Assembly (NCBI RefSeq): GCF_002014965.1
Contig: NZ_MUXT01000008.1
Span: forward strand, 334,753 to 398,752
From: Moraxella canis
GTDB lineage: Bacteria; Pseudomonadota; Gammaproteobacteria; Pseudomonadales; Moraxellaceae
DNA length: 64,000 nt
Reading direction: 5' to 3'
The first letter of the stretch is position 1; each line of letters opens with the position of its first letter. Below, in pieces: positions 10,053 to 19,667 of the stretch. The position numbers and the translations under genes were made by a program. Below the pieces are notes generated by a model. That model saw only the letters and a program-made list of their open reading frames with translations, did no database searches and was not told the DNA's origin.

Positions 10053-11681
10053 ATGATTCATTATTTTCGCTCTGTGTTTATTATCGGCATCCCTAGTGTC
10101 ATGCTAACACTCCTTGTTGGCTGCAAAAGTTTGCCCGAGACGCCCCACTTGCCAAAAAGCTTAGCATTAACCAAACAGGTCCAAGAGCGTCATCAAATGG
10201 TCAAAGATGGCGGCAGCTCAGGCGGGCTTATCTCAGCCATCAACGCCCAAAGCCACAACCACCCCCATCAATCAGGATACTATCCGATTGCAACAGGGGC
10301 TAACGCTTTTGCGGCGCGCAGCACCCTGACAGACATGGCAAACCAATCCATCGATATTCAATACTACATTTGGCACAACGATGAAGCCGGTCAGCTGATG
10401 CTCAAAGATCTGTGGGAAGCTGCCGATCGCGGCGTGATTGTCCGATTGCTGCTTGATGATTTTAATAGCTCACCTGAACTTGATCAGCTACTTCTACGCA
10501 TTTCAGAGCATCCAAATATTGCCGTCAGATTAATCAATCCAATGAATTATCGCGGTGTTCGCAGCTTAAACTATGTGTTACATCCTGTACGCAGCAATCG
10601 ACGGATGCACAATAAAAGCATGACATTTGATAATAAAATCAGCGTCATAGGCGGTCGCAATATTGGTAATGAATACCTAAATAATGCACCGGTCAATAAT
10701 TTTGCTGATTTGGATGTGATGTTGGTCGGTCATGTCGTCGGTAAAATCACGGAAAGCTTTGAGACATATTGGGCGTCATCATTATCCTTTGATATCGAAA
10801 CGCTCGTCAAGCATGACAACAAAGACGACGCTAACGGCATCAAACCTGTGGTATTTGATGAGCTTGAAAAAATCAAAGACAGTTCAGATGCCGAGCGAGA
10901 GCTGCGCACTTATCGTCAAGCCATGCAAAATTCGACCATCGGACAAGACTTGCTGACTCGTCAAGTGCCATTTTTTTGGACGCAGATTGATTTGATGGTA
11001 GACAATGTCGTCAAACTAAACGGTCGCTCAGAGCCTAATGATTTTTTGGTGTCGCAGCTGCAAGCGCGATTGGGTCAGCCAAGTAAAAAACTTAGCATCA
11101 TTTCATCTTATTTTGTCCCCACTAAGGACGGTGTAGAGACTCTGACCGCACTTGCCAAAATGGGGGTCGAGGTGAATATTTTGACCAATTCATTTGATGC
11201 CACCGATGTCGGTATTGTGCATGCAGGCTATGCGCACTGGCGAAAACAGCTACTGGCGGCAGGCGTGCGACTTTTTGAAATCAAGTCTAGCGCCCAAAGC
11301 GTCCAAGCCAATGAAAATCGTTTTTGGCGTACACGCCAGCACAGTACCACCAGCCTACATGCCAAAGCCTTTGCGGTGGATGATGATCAGGTATTCATTG
11401 GCTCATATAATGTCGATCCACGCTCAGCTAATATCAATACCGAGCTTGGCGTACTTATTAAAGATGGCAAATTGGCAGATCAGCTGCACAACGCCCTAAG
11501 CAATAGCGAAGCCATTAGCCATCAAGCCTACGAACTAAAACTTGACTCCCAAGGCAATATCAATTGGCACACCACCGAAAATGGCAAGCCAGTCATTTTA
11601 GAGAGTGAGCCGCACATGGATCATAAAGATCGCATTATCATCTGGTTGGCTGGATTGATGCCGATAGATTGGCTACTTTAA
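10053..11681 (+). CDS. Phospholipase D-family lipoprotein (cardiolipin synthase-like)
   Basis: A 542-aa protein with a lipoprotein signal (hydrophobic helix ending LLVGC, lipidated Cys at about residue 24), so it should be anchored in the periplasm. It has both catalytic HKD motifs of the phospholipase D superfamily: HNKSMTFD with GGRNIGNEY near residue 190, and HAKAFAVD with GSYNVDPRSANINTE near residue 440. Family members of this type (related to ClsC/YmdC) exchange phosphatidyl groups or hydrolyse phosphodiesters. The substrate is not visible from sequence. No partner such as ymdB adjoins it. Confidence is high for family and low for exact reaction. Confidence 0.85.
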   Translation: MIHYFRSVFIIGIPSVMLTLLVGCKSLPETPHLPKSLALTKQVQERHQMVKDGGSSGGLISAINAQSHNHPHQSGYYPIATGANAFAARSTLTDMANQSIDIQYYIWHNDEAGQLMLKDLWEAADRGVIVRLLLDDFNSSPELDQLLLRISEHPNIAVRLINPMNYRGVRSLNYVLHPVRSNRRMHNKSMTFDNKISVIGGRNIGNEYLNNAPVNNFADLDVMLVGHVVGKITESFETYWASSLSFDIETLVKHDNKDDANGIKPVVFDELEKIKDSSDAERELRTYRQAMQNSTIGQDLLTRQVPFFWTQIDLMVDNVVKLNGRSEPNDFLVSQLQARLGQPSKKLSIISSYFVPTKDGVETLTALAKMGVEVNILTNSFDATDVGIVHAGYAHWRKQLLAAGVRLFEIKSSAQSVQANENRFWRTRQHSTTSLHAKAFAVDDDQVFIGSYNVDPRSANINTELGVLIKDGKLADQLHNALSNSEAISHQAYELKLDSQGNINWHTTENGKPVILESEPHMDHKDRIIIWLAGLMPIDWLL

Positions 11682-11916
11682 TCTGACTTATCAAGTAACG
11701 ACCTTTATTACAGAATGTGTTAAAATACCTTATTTAAATGGATGTTTGGTTCTAAATTGTATAAATAACACTGGTGTTTTGTAGGTTTTATTTGTAAAAT
11801 ACCCTTGAGCACTGAACGCTTTATGGACGCTCAGCGTGTCTACTTTTGCTATTTTTGATGCCGCCGGTGACGCTTAAAGCATCAGATTTGCAAGGTATTA
11901 TTTATACTTTGTGCTG

Positions 11917-11933
11917 TCAAACGTGCTGTTTGA
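11917..11933. promoter_or_regulatory. Small inverted repeat upstream of the MFS gene
   Basis: TCAAAC-GTGCT-GTTTGA is a perfect 6-bp inverted repeat ending 25 bp before the start codon of the transporter. It could be an operator or a leader hairpin. The rest of this 276-bp gap shows no gene and no clear promoter pair. Confidence 0.3.
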
Positions 11934-11957
11934 TCAGTATTTAGCGAGAAGAATATC

Positions 11958-13487
11958 ATGCCAGCCAGCCAACTACTCAGTCAGCGCCATTTCAGTGCCA
12001 TTATCATTGCAAGTCTCATCGCCGGTGTGGCTTTTTTTGACTTTGCGATTTTTTTATACTTATCTGACTTATTGCTAAACATTTTTTTTGGCGATACAGA
12101 GCACACATGGCTTTCTCGTCTTCAGCTATTTGGGCTATTTGCGGCAGGCTATATTGCCAGACCCTTAGGTGGACTGCTGATTGGGCGCTATGGCGACACC
12201 AAAGGTCGCAAGCCTGCACTGTTTATCAGCATACTGGGTGTGGCGGTATTTACTTTATTAATTGGGCTATTGCCACAGTATAGCCAAATTGGCTTAATCG
12301 CGCCTGTTCTCTTTATTATCGCCCGAGTGATCCAAAGTCTTGCCATTGGTGGCATCATGCCAAGCGTTTGGGTGTATGTCACCGAACATCTGCCAACGCG
12401 CTTTATGGGCGCAGGTTGCGGTACGGTCTTATCAGGCTGCACACTGTCTTTGATTGCTTTGATTGTATTAATTAACTGGCTAGATGGCGCATTGACTTTG
12501 GGACAGATGATGAGCTTTGGTTGGCGCATTCCATTTATTTGTGGTGGTCTATTAAGCTTGGTATTGATCTTGGCGTCATACAGATATCTGCAAGAGACGC
12601 CCATTTTCTTAGCGGCGCAATCTCAAACGCCATCAAATCATGAGAACGACTCAATGCTCAGTACCGTGGGTCTGTCCACCTTGACTGACTCACAAATACA
12701 GCAGATTAACGATCTGCCTACAACTGAATTTGAGCTTTCTCAAGATACGACGCTGCCGCATGACAACGCAAATTCAAACTCAATGACGCCGCCACCCAAA
12801 ATCAGCGGAATAGATCAGCGCGCAGTCGCACCAGTGATGCGCTTTGCCTCAAAATTGACCAGCTTTGCCAAATCATCGGTGTCATTTTTTCAAATTATTT
12901 GCAATAAAAATATGCTCGTCAGCATTGTGACTGCCGTGATTTTGGTCAGTATTGTGGTAAGCTTATTAATCTTTACCCCAATTTTATTGACGGATTTGGT
13001 TGATGACAGCTTCCGAGTTTCTGAAACTGTTTTGTGGTTTGGTAATTTGCTTGCGATTTTATTTATGGCAATTGGCTGCCTGATATTCGGTGTCTTGGTG
13101 GATAGGCTCAATCCTGGGATTGTACTGACTTTTGGTAGCTTATTTTTAGCAATGCAAGCGGCTTTGTTTTTCAATCATCTGCGTGATGGCGGTGACTATG
13201 CTTTGATATTCTTTGCCCTGTTTGGGTTTGCTTCAGGCATCATTGGCGCTATTCCTTCGATTGTTGTGCGCTTATTTTCTGTTAAGATTCGCTTAACAAT
13301 TGTCGGTGTCATCCATAATGTTGTTATCGCACTTGTCGGTGGTTTGTTGCCTTTTGTTCTGAATTCAGCCTCAGTTTATGCAGCTTTTGCCCCCGTGATT
13401 TTTATCGTCTCACTATCACTGCTGATGATGTTCATGAGTTTTTATATCTACTACATTCCTCGCACCGACTTTGATATGAGTCGCTAA
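11958..13487 (+). CDS. MFS transporter, metabolite:H+ symporter type
   Basis: A 509-aa, 12-helix transporter. The cytoplasmic loop between helices 2 and 3 has the MFS motif GRYGDTKGRKPAL, preceded by ARPLGGLLIG as in the metabolite:H+ symporter (ProP/ShiA-like) group, and LQETPIFL follows helix 6. Unusually, the central loop between helices 6 and 7 (about residues 225-315) is long, hydrophilic and rich in Ser, Thr and Asn. The substrate is unknown. The gene stands alone, ends at a strong shared terminator and converges with rpiA. Confidence 0.85.
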   Translation: MPASQLLSQRHFSAIIIASLIAGVAFFDFAIFLYLSDLLLNIFFGDTEHTWLSRLQLFGLFAAGYIARPLGGLLIGRYGDTKGRKPALFISILGVAVFTLLIGLLPQYSQIGLIAPVLFIIARVIQSLAIGGIMPSVWVYVTEHLPTRFMGAGCGTVLSGCTLSLIALIVLINWLDGALTLGQMMSFGWRIPFICGGLLSLVLILASYRYLQETPIFLAAQSQTPSNHENDSMLSTVGLSTLTDSQIQQINDLPTTEFELSQDTTLPHDNANSNSMTPPPKISGIDQRAVAPVMRFASKLTSFAKSSVSFFQIICNKNMLVSIVTAVILVSIVVSLLIFTPILLTDLVDDSFRVSETVLWFGNLLAILFMAIGCLIFGVLVDRLNPGIVLTFGSLFLAMQAALFFNHLRDGGDYALIFFALFGFASGIIGAIPSIVVRLFSVKIRLTIVGVIHNVVIALVGGLLPFVLNSASVYAAFAPVIFIVSLSLLMMFMSFYIYYIPRTDFDMSR

Positions 13488-13524
13488 AAAAAACACCGCA
13501 TGGCTCAGACCATGCGGTGTTTTT
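13488..13524. terminator. Bidirectional terminator between MFS gene and rpiA
   Basis: AAACACCGCATGG (13491-13503) pairs perfectly with CCATGCGGTGTTT (13510-13522). A runs precede it and T runs follow, so it works for both convergent genes. Confidence 0.9.
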
Positions 13525-13535
13525 ATGAATGATCA

Positions 13536-14201
13536 TTAAAAGTTAACAGTTTCCACACCTTGGTCACTGGCTTTTAGCATCAGATGCGCCGACTGCGCTG
13601 CAAATACGCCATGACAGACCACGCCTACAATATTATTTAAGACAGCCTCCATCTTAGCCGCATCGGTGATGTCAAGGTCATATGTATCTAAGATGACATT
13701 GCCATAATCAGTTACAAATCCTTCGCGATACACAGGATCGCCGCCCATCGCCACCAACTCACGCGCTACATAAGAGCGCGCCTGAGGTAAAACTTCGATC
13801 GCAACAGGAAATCTGCCCAGTTTATCGACGATTTTTGAGTCATCTACCATACAAATAAAGCGCTTTGAAGCAGCCGCGACGATTTTTTCGCGCGTCAGTG
13901 CGCCGCCGCCACCCTTGATCATATTGCCCTGTGCGTCAATCTCATCAGCGCCATCAATGTACAGATCCAAAACCCCCACTTGATTCAAATCATAAATCTC
14001 GATACCCAAAGCTTTTAATTTATCTTCGGTGACTTGAGAGCTGGTCACTGCACCTTTGATGCGCACTTGCGGTAGCAGCTCGATCAAGCAATTGACTGTA
14101 CTGCCTGTACCCACGCCCAAAATCATACCATCTTCGATATGGCTTAATGCAGCTTTGGCAGCGGCTTGTTTTTGAGCAAGTTTTGGATCGGTTGCGGTCA
14201 T
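13536..14201 (-). CDS. rpiA: Ribose-5-phosphate isomerase A
   Basis: Interconverts ribose 5-phosphate and ribulose 5-phosphate, supplying nucleotide synthesis and the pentose phosphate pathway. At 221 aa it has the usual length and all family signatures: [15 protein letters not shown] near residue 30, the catalytic DGADEID near residue 83, and [12 protein letters not shown] near residue 95. The start ATG is at 14201. It is monocistronic and convergent with the MFS gene. Confidence 0.95.
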   Translation of the reverse strand: MTATDPKLAQKQAAAKAALSHIEDGMILGVGTGSTVNCLIELLPQVRIKGAVTSSQVTEDKLKALGIEIYDLNQVGVLDLYIDGADEIDAQGNMIKGGGGALTREKIVAAASKRFICMVDDSKIVDKLGRFPVAIEVLPQARSYVARELVAMGGDPVYREGFVTDYGNVILDTYDLDITDAAKMEAVLNNIVGVVCHGVFAAQSAHLMLKASDQGVETVNF

Positions 14202-14425
14202 CGTATTTCCCCAATAAAAATTTACTTAATTTTACGCCAAAGTCGCCAAAAACTAAACCACTTTTTACCAATCCAAGCATTTTCACCGATTCTCAACCGC
14301 CCATTTTATACCCAAAATCACATTAACATGGGGATTAATCAAAATACGGTGGATAATCGCCAAAATGATTGACGAAAATGTTACAATGCCGGTTTATTTT
14401 TGCTTTGATAAATTTGGGGGATTGG

Positions 14426-15340
14426 ATGCAAGGCATCATCACACTATTGCTGATTCTAAGCCCAATGTTTGTTGGGTTTGCACTGCCCACATCACAAAAA
14501 AGGGTCGCTGCCAGCGAGCGGGCGCTCAATTATTTGGTATATTTGATTTTGATTGTGATTGGTATTGAGCTAGGATTGGTGGAAGACTTAGCACAAAAAG
14601 TTGGTGATATTGCCAAATATCTGAGTACATTGGTCGTGCTAACGATCGGGGCTGGGCTGATCAGTCTTGGCATATTTGATAAATATTCGCTAAAAAATCA
14701 GCCTAAAAATCAGGCATCTTTAACCAACAAACCAAAAATCAGCCTAAGGGGCAGTTTGGTGCAGCTGATCTGCCTAGCGATCGGGTTCGTCGTTGCCAAG
14801 TTTTTGCCAGCCCAGTTGATACCACCTGATAAGACTACGACCGTGCTGTTAATGGCGTTATTATTTTTGGTGGGTGTCAGCCTAAAAGGCTCAGGCATTA
14901 CCTTAAAGCAGGCTTTGGTGAATAAACAGGGCTTAAAAATAAGCGCCATATTTATGCTATGCACGACCTTATCAGGGGCAGTGTTTGCACTGCTATTTGA
15001 TGAAGTCACGCTCATGCAGGGTTTGGCTTTGGCGTCTGGGTATGGCTGGTACTCACTTTCAGGCACGATTATGACAGATGCTTATGGGGCGGTATGGGGC
15101 AGCGTCGCCCTGCTCAATGATCTGGCTCGCGAAGTGATAGCCTTGATTTTTATTCCGTGGGTCATGCGCTACTCTACTTCCGCAGGCGTCGGCTTAGGCG
15201 GTGTGACCAGTCTTGATTTTACATTGCCGACCATCTTGCAGGCAGGTGGTACCCACATCATGCCCATGGTCATCAGTTTTGGATTTATTACTAATATCGT
15301 CTCGCCTGTGCTGATGGTGCTATTTAGCTCATTTGGGTAA
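14426..15340 (+). CDS. lysO: Lysine exporter LysO-family protein
   Basis: A 304-aa membrane protein matching LysO (YbjE, DUF340), which exports L-lysine and toxic analogues such as thialysine in E. coli. Recognisable blocks are LILIVIGIELGLV (residues 40-55), LMALLFLVGVSLKGSGITLKQ mid-protein (quoted in part), SGYGWYSLSG, NDLAREVIALIFIP and TSLDFTLPTI. The start at 14426 is chosen because GGGGGA lies 4 bp upstream; a longer frame from 14369 adds a non-hydrophobic leader that the family lacks. Substrate is inferred from homology only. Confidence 0.85.
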   Translation: MQGIITLLLILSPMFVGFALPTSQKRVAASERALNYLVYLILIVIGIELGLVEDLAQKVGDIAKYLSTLVVLTIGAGLISLGIFDKYSLKNQPKNQASLTNKPKISLRGSLVQLICLAIGFVVAKFLPAQLIPPDKTTTVLLMALLFLVGVSLKGSGITLKQALVNKQGLKISAIFMLCTTLSGAVFALLFDEVTLMQGLALASGYGWYSLSGTIMTDAYGAVWGSVALLNDLAREVIALIFIPWVMRYSTSAGVGLGGVTSLDFTLPTILQAGGTHIMPMVISFGFITNIVSPVLMVLFSSFG

Positions 15341-15367
15341 CCTGTCAGGTACACCAAGCCCAGCCGC

Positions 15368-16669
15368 TTAGCGATTGGCTCGCTCGATCAGCAGGCGCAT
15401 CACCGATGGCGACTTGGAAATTGCCTTGACAATCTCACTGCGCGCATAGCGTATCATAGGAATGTCGCTAAGCGCCGACGCATAAGCAAAATTAATCATA
15501 GAAAAGCTGTGCATCATCACCGAATTATGCCCTTTGACCGCACGTTCATAATCACCCAATAAACGTGCGCTTAAGGGTAAATTTTTGGTGCGGTACTCAT
15601 CTATCAATGTAATCAGCGCCTTCACATCGGATAAGCCCAAATTCAGCCCCTGCCCTGCTAATGGATGCACCCCATGCGCGGCATCGCCCATCAGCGCTAT
15701 CAAGCCCTTATGATAGCGTTTGGCACTTTGCGCAGACAGTGGAAAACTAGCAACCGACTGCACCTCATGAATATCCCCAAGCACATAACCACTTGCTAAC
15801 GCCAGCCTATCTATGAGACTCTTAGGATTTTGATGGTAGTCGCTCAAATATGCCTCTGCGATCTGCTCAGGCAAGGTCCATACGATCGACTGCCACCGCC
15901 CTTGATCCTGTTGATTGAGATCAGCGATGGGCAATAGTGCCAAAGTGCCTGTTGGTAGCATCACTTGACGCGCTGTATTATCATGCGGCTGATCGGTTCG
16001 GATAGCGCAGCAGATGGCTTTTTGGTGGTAATCAAGCTTATCAATCCCAATCCCCATTTCTCGGCGCACCAAAGACGCGCGACCGTCTGCCCCGAGCAGC
16101 AGCTTGGCTTTTACCATTTTAGCTTGATTATCGGCTTGATAACGTATGCACACACCGTCAGACATCTCATCAAAAGCCATGCCATGAGCCGCCAAGCTAA
16201 TCTCGTATTTTAAAGTTAAATTGTCACACGCTTGGGCGCGGCGCCACAGTGCCTCATCCAACACCGAAGGCTCAACCATGGAGCCAAGCATGATATTTTC
16301 AAAAGCTCGTTCATCTTCAAAAATCAGCTCACCAAAATCATCTCGCGCCCACACGCGCATTTGGTCATAGTCAGCACGTCTGGTGATGCCATCCCATACA
16401 TCGGCACTTTTGAATAAATCTATACTGCTACGATTGAGCGCGTATACTCTAGCATCTCGCTGAGCCAGCCTAAGATCAAAAGACGCCTGGCTAGGGGCAG
16501 GCTTATTATCCAAAATAATGACCTGATAGCCTCTTTGGGCAAGTAAGATGGCACAGAGCATGCCCACAGTGCCAGCACCAATAATAGCAACATCATAATG
16601 CTTGGCTTGGGAGTTTGGATCAGTCACTGAAATTGGCAGCTCGCCTGATGGATGATTTTGAACAGTCAT
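15368..16669 (-). CDS. UbiH/UbiF/VisC/COQ6-family FAD hydroxylase
   Basis: Flavin monooxygenase of ubiquinone biosynthesis, adding a hydroxyl to the octaprenyl-benzene ring. The 433-aa protein has the N-terminal FAD motif DVAIIGAGTVGMLCAILLA, a central RASLVRREMGI motif, and the family signature GDAAHGVHPLAGQGLNLG near residue 320. Which ring position it hydroxylates (UbiH, UbiF or UbiI role) cannot be decided by reading. The start is uncertain: 16669 gives the shortest leader, and 16699 is an alternative. It lies 18 bp beyond the end of lysO in convergent orientation with no terminator seen. Confidence 0.87.
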   Translation of the reverse strand: MTVQNHPSGELPISVTDPNSQAKHYDVAIIGAGTVGMLCAILLAQRGYQVIILDNKPAPSQASFDLRLAQRDARVYALNRSSIDLFKSADVWDGITRRADYDQMRVWARDDFGELIFEDERAFENIMLGSMVEPSVLDEALWRRAQACDNLTLKYEISLAAHGMAFDEMSDGVCIRYQADNQAKMVKAKLLLGADGRASLVRREMGIGIDKLDYHQKAICCAIRTDQPHDNTARQVMLPTGTLALLPIADLNQQDQGRWQSIVWTLPEQIAEAYLSDYHQNPKSLIDRLALASGYVLGDIHEVQSVASFPLSAQSAKRYHKGLIALMGDAAHGVHPLAGQGLNLGLSDVKALITLIDEYRTKNLPLSARLLGDYERAVKGHNSVMMHSFSMINFAYASALSDIPMIRYARSEIVKAISKSPSVMRLLIERANR

Positions 16670-16771
16670 AATAATAAGATGCGGTAAAATATGTATCATT
16701 TTACCGCATCTATGCTTATTTTTCAGGGAAAATTTGGTGCTGATAGGCTTGTCGTACAATTAACCCATAAA

Positions 16772-16813
16772 GAAACAAGCCCCAAGGGTTCCACCTGCCT
16801 TGGGACTTGTTTC
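16772..16813 (-). terminator. Terminator after glnA
   Basis: GAAACAAGCCCCAAGG (16772-16787) pairs with CCTTGGGACTTGTTTC (16798-16813), with one internal mismatch and a 10-nt loop. On the minus strand it sits 36 bp after the glnA stop. The T tract is broken (TTTCTTT). Confidence 0.75.
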
Positions 16814-16848
16814 AACTTGATTGATATCCGTCAGCTGACGGACTGGCA

Positions 16849-18258
16849 TTAGCAGCGATAATACAAATCAAACTCAAGTGGATGTACCGCTTCGTTCATT
16901 TTGTGCACTTCTTGCATTTTTAGGTCGATATAAGCATCGATCATATCTTTACTAAACACATCACCTTTTAATAAGAAAGCATGATCTTCTTTTAGGGCTT
17001 TTAAGGCAGCTTCTAGATTCTCTGCCACAGTTGGGATCAATGCCTCTTCTTCTGGTGGTAAATCATACAGGTTCTTATCCGCTGCCTCACCTGGATCAAC
17101 TTTATTTTCAATGCCATCAATCCCTGCCATCAGTAGGGCAGCAAAGCACAGATATGGGTTAGCTGCTGGATCTGGGAAACGCGCTTCGATACGCACCGCT
17201 TTTGGACTAGACACATGCGGAATACGAATAGACGCTGAGCGGTTCGATGCTGAATATGCTAATTTAATCGGCGCTTCAAAATGTGGTACCAAGCGCTTAT
17301 AGCTATTGACTGTTGGGTTGGTGATCGCGTTTAGCGCACGTGCATGTTTGATGATACCGCCAATGAAGTGTAGCGCGGTCGTCGATAGACCAGCGTACTC
17401 ATCACCAGAAAAAGTATTGACGCCATCTTTTGAGATCGACATGTGGACATGCATCCCAGAGCCGTTATCACCAACGATTGGTTTTGGCATAAAGGTTGCG
17501 GATTTACCAAATTGATTGGCAACATTTTGCACCACATATTTAAATTGCTGTACTTCGTCTGCTTTTTTGACCAAAGTATTAAAAGACACGCCAATTTCAA
17601 GCTGACATGAAGCCACTTCATGATGATGCACTTCCACACGACCTTCACCCATGATGTCTTCGATGCGCTCGCACATGACGGCGCGCATGTCATGATAATG
17701 GTCAATCGGTGCACTCACAGCATAGCCACCTTTCACCGCTGGACGATGACCATTATTGCCCCATTGGTACTCTTTGATTGATGACCAAGATGCCGCTTCA
17801 GAAGTGATGGTGTTGCGAGCGCCTGATGGGTCAATATCCCATTTAACATCATCAAACACAAAAAATTCAGGCTCAGGACCAAAAAATGCAGTATCACCGA
17901 TGCCTGTTGATTTTAAATAAGTTTCCGCGCGGCGTGCGATTGAGCGTGGGTCTTTTTCATAACCTTGTAAGGTTGCAGGCTCGATCACATCACAAGTCAC
18001 GACCACTGTTGGCGCTTCATAAAATGGATCTAAATACGCTGTCTCAGAATCAGGAAGCAAAATCATATCCGATGACTCGATGCCCTTCCAGCCTGCCACC
18101 GATGAGCCGTCAAACATTTTACCATCTTCTAGCGTGTCTTCATCCACGGTAGACGCTGGAAAAGTCAAATGCAGCTCCTTGCCATGCGTGTCAGTAAAAC
18201 GAAAATCAACCCACTTAGCACCCGATGATTCGATCAGATCAAATAACTTGTTTGACAT
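16849..18258 (-). CDS. glnA: Glutamine synthetase type I
   Basis: ATP-dependent formation of glutamine from glutamate and ammonia, the main nitrogen-assimilation enzyme; dodecameric and cytoplasmic. The product is 469 aa, the same as E. coli GlnA. Landmarks are FDGSSVAGW near residue 50, the ATP-binding [14 protein letters not shown] near residue 260, NRSASIRIP, and the adenylylation tyrosine in NLYDLPPEE near residue 397, so regulation by GlnE is expected. ATG 18258 is preceded by AGGAG. No ntrBC adjoins it. No convincing sigma-54 site was found, but a sigma-70-like promoter is present. Confidence 0.96.
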   Translation of the reverse strand: MSNKLFDLIESSGAKWVDFRFTDTHGKELHLTFPASTVDEDTLEDGKMFDGSSVAGWKGIESSDMILLPDSETAYLDPFYEAPTVVVTCDVIEPATLQGYEKDPRSIARRAETYLKSTGIGDTAFFGPEPEFFVFDDVKWDIDPSGARNTITSEAASWSSIKEYQWGNNGHRPAVKGGYAVSAPIDHYHDMRAVMCERIEDIMGEGRVEVHHHEVASCQLEIGVSFNTLVKKADEVQQFKYVVQNVANQFGKSATFMPKPIVGDNGSGMHVHMSISKDGVNTFSGDEYAGLSTTALHFIGGIIKHARALNAITNPTVNSYKRLVPHFEAPIKLAYSASNRSASIRIPHVSSPKAVRIEARFPDPAANPYLCFAALLMAGIDGIENKVDPGEAADKNLYDLPPEEEALIPTVAENLEAALKALKEDHAFLLKGDVFSKDMIDAYIDLKMQEVHKMNEAVHPLEFDLYYRC

Positions 18259-18336
18259 AATACACTCCTGCTTTTTTATGAAATTTTCAGTTAAGCTCAC
18301 CGACTTTACGCGCTGTCAGTGATTGGCTTGTCAGTT

Positions 18337-18365
18337 ATCATACGCTTTTTTTGGGTAAAGGTAAA
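18337..18365 (-). promoter_or_regulatory. Sigma-70-like promoter of glnA
   Basis: On the minus strand TTTACC, a 17-bp spacer and TATGAT lie about 80 bp before the glnA start codon, directly beside the A+T stretch that could act as an UP-like upstream element. Confidence 0.5.
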
Positions 18366-18383
18366 GACAAAAACCCAGCAAAA

Positions 18384-18600
18384 ATCATATTATAAATATA
18401 AATAATAAATATAAAAATATTTATTATTTATAAAAATAAATAATAAATATTTTACTATTATAAAATATAAACATATGATTTTATTATATTTATATTTTAT
18501 CATATTTTTATGAAATTTTTATAATATTAATTAAATTAAATATATATTTTTATTATTAATTAATTTATAAATATTTATGATAATATAATCTGTTTTTATT
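18384..18600. other. Almost pure A+T intergenic stretch
   Basis: The 428-bp gap between glnA and the next gene holds no coding frame. About 200 bp of it are more than 95% A+T (8 G/C in 18421-18600). It contains a perfect 12-bp inverted repeat with a 4-nt loop (18401-18412 with 18417-18428) and further short A/T palindromes. It is far more skewed than neighbouring DNA. It may be a curved or easily melted site, an upstream activating element for glnA, or a nucleoid-protein site; sequence alone cannot choose. Confidence 0.7.
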
Positions 18601-18638
18601 ATTATATATTGATAATATCTTATCTGTTTAATGAGCAT

Positions 18639-18665
18639 AAAAAAATCGCGCTCCAAAAGCGCGAT
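18639..18665 (-). terminator. Terminator of the small membrane protein gene
   Basis: On the minus strand ATCGCGCT-TTTGG-AGCGCGAT forms a perfect 8-bp GC-rich stem followed by six or more T, 22 bp after the stop at 18687. Confidence 0.85.
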
Positions 18666-18686
18666 CATGACCCAAATTTCGCCAAA

Positions 18687-18992
18687 TCAGTCAGGCAAAT
18701 TCATCTTGGTCGTATCAGGATTGAGACCAAAATAAAAAACAACGGTCGCCACCAAACTATTCACCCCAATAAATGCCCAATCAATCCCTTCATGATGCAG
18801 CACAAATCTCCCCAAAAGCGCCGACACGCCAAGCATCACAATAAAGCACCCCACCAAATAGCCAATGATGGTCGGATGTTTGACAGAAGTGATCTCGCCA
18901 GCTTGACGCTTAGGATGTAATAGCTTTAGATTGATAAAAAAGCCAATGGTATAAACGATCGCACCCATCAACAGATAGCCCAAAAATCCCAT
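18687..18992 (-). CDS. Small membrane protein, unknown function
   Basis: A 101-aa protein with three or four hydrophobic segments (residues 4-21, 43-60, 75-90) and a short charged C-terminus. No family was recognised. The ATG at 18992 has an AAGGA site at a good distance; a longer frame begins only at TTG 19013. It follows a lipoprotein gene by 30 bp, probably in one transcript that ends at the terminator just downstream. Confidence 0.65.
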   Translation of the reverse strand: MGFLGYLLMGAIVYTIGFFINLKLLHPKRQAGEITSVKHPTIIGYLVGCFIVMLGVSALLGRFVLHHEGIDWAFIGVNSLVATVVFYFGLNPDTTKMNLPD

Positions 18993-19021
18993 GCCGATTT
19001 TCCTTATACTCAAATAAGTGG

Positions 19022-19537
19022 TTATTTATTTTGATGAAACTCTGATGTTAAGCTGATGCGCTTATCATCGCATGCCACTTGATAAATGGTGTTAACCGCC
19101 CCCATCAATGACACAGCGTAGTGACTGTCAAGCATCGGATTGGTATTGGCGCTGGTCTCATGCAGCTTGGCAATCGCCAAGACTTCATCTGGTCTTGCGA
19201 TGATCTCGCCTGCCACATCGCTCATAGACAGATTGATAGAATTGGTAGAAAAATATTTCCAACCATCTGATTTGGCAAGCACAGTCAGAGGCTCAGGCTC
19301 ATCCCAAACTTGGGCTTTGCTTTCATCTTCTTTCATCTGCATCACATATTTGCCATCTTTTAAGCTGATCTGAATACTGGCAGGCGTGTCCTTGTCAATG
19401 GTGTAACAGCCCACATAAGTCGTCTGCTGAATGTCAGCTTCAGGGGCACTGACCGAAGCTTGTTCAGTCGGTTTATCACCACACGCAGTCACCATCATCG
19501 CTGCACTCAATGCACTTGCAAAAACTAAAAATTTCAT
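19022..19537 (-). CDS. Predicted lipoprotein, unknown function
   Basis: A 171-aa protein with a lipoprotein signal: Lys-containing start, hydrophobic core, lipobox VTAC with the lipidated Cys near residue 19, then a Gln/Ser/Ala-rich linker. The mature part contains YVGCYTIDK and later QVACDDKRI, a possible disulfide pair. It resembles no family I can name. It is probably exported to the outer or inner membrane leaflet. ATG 19537 is preferred over the in-frame TTG at 19540. Confidence 0.65.
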   Translation of the reverse strand: MKFLVFASALSAAMMVTACGDKPTEQASVSAPEADIQQTTYVGCYTIDKDTPASIQISLKDGKYVMQMKEDESKAQVWDEPEPLTVLAKSDGWKYFSTNSINLSMSDVAGEIIARPDEVLAIAKLHETSANTNPMLDSHYAVSLMGAVNTIYQVACDDKRISLTSEFHQNK

Positions 19538-19667
19538 CAACTTTCCAAGACAGTCATATATTTACGCTATTGTACTTTGAAATCTTGATTTTGACTAGGT
19601 TTAAAATACTGGAAAACCACGATAAAGTTCAGTAAAATAAGCTTTTATTTTTATTAAGTTTATCATA

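Noticed and set aside
16849..18400. Sigma-54 promoter for glnA
   Set aside because: No TGGCAC-N5-TTGCA-like pair was found upstream; only a sigma-70-like promoter is supported.
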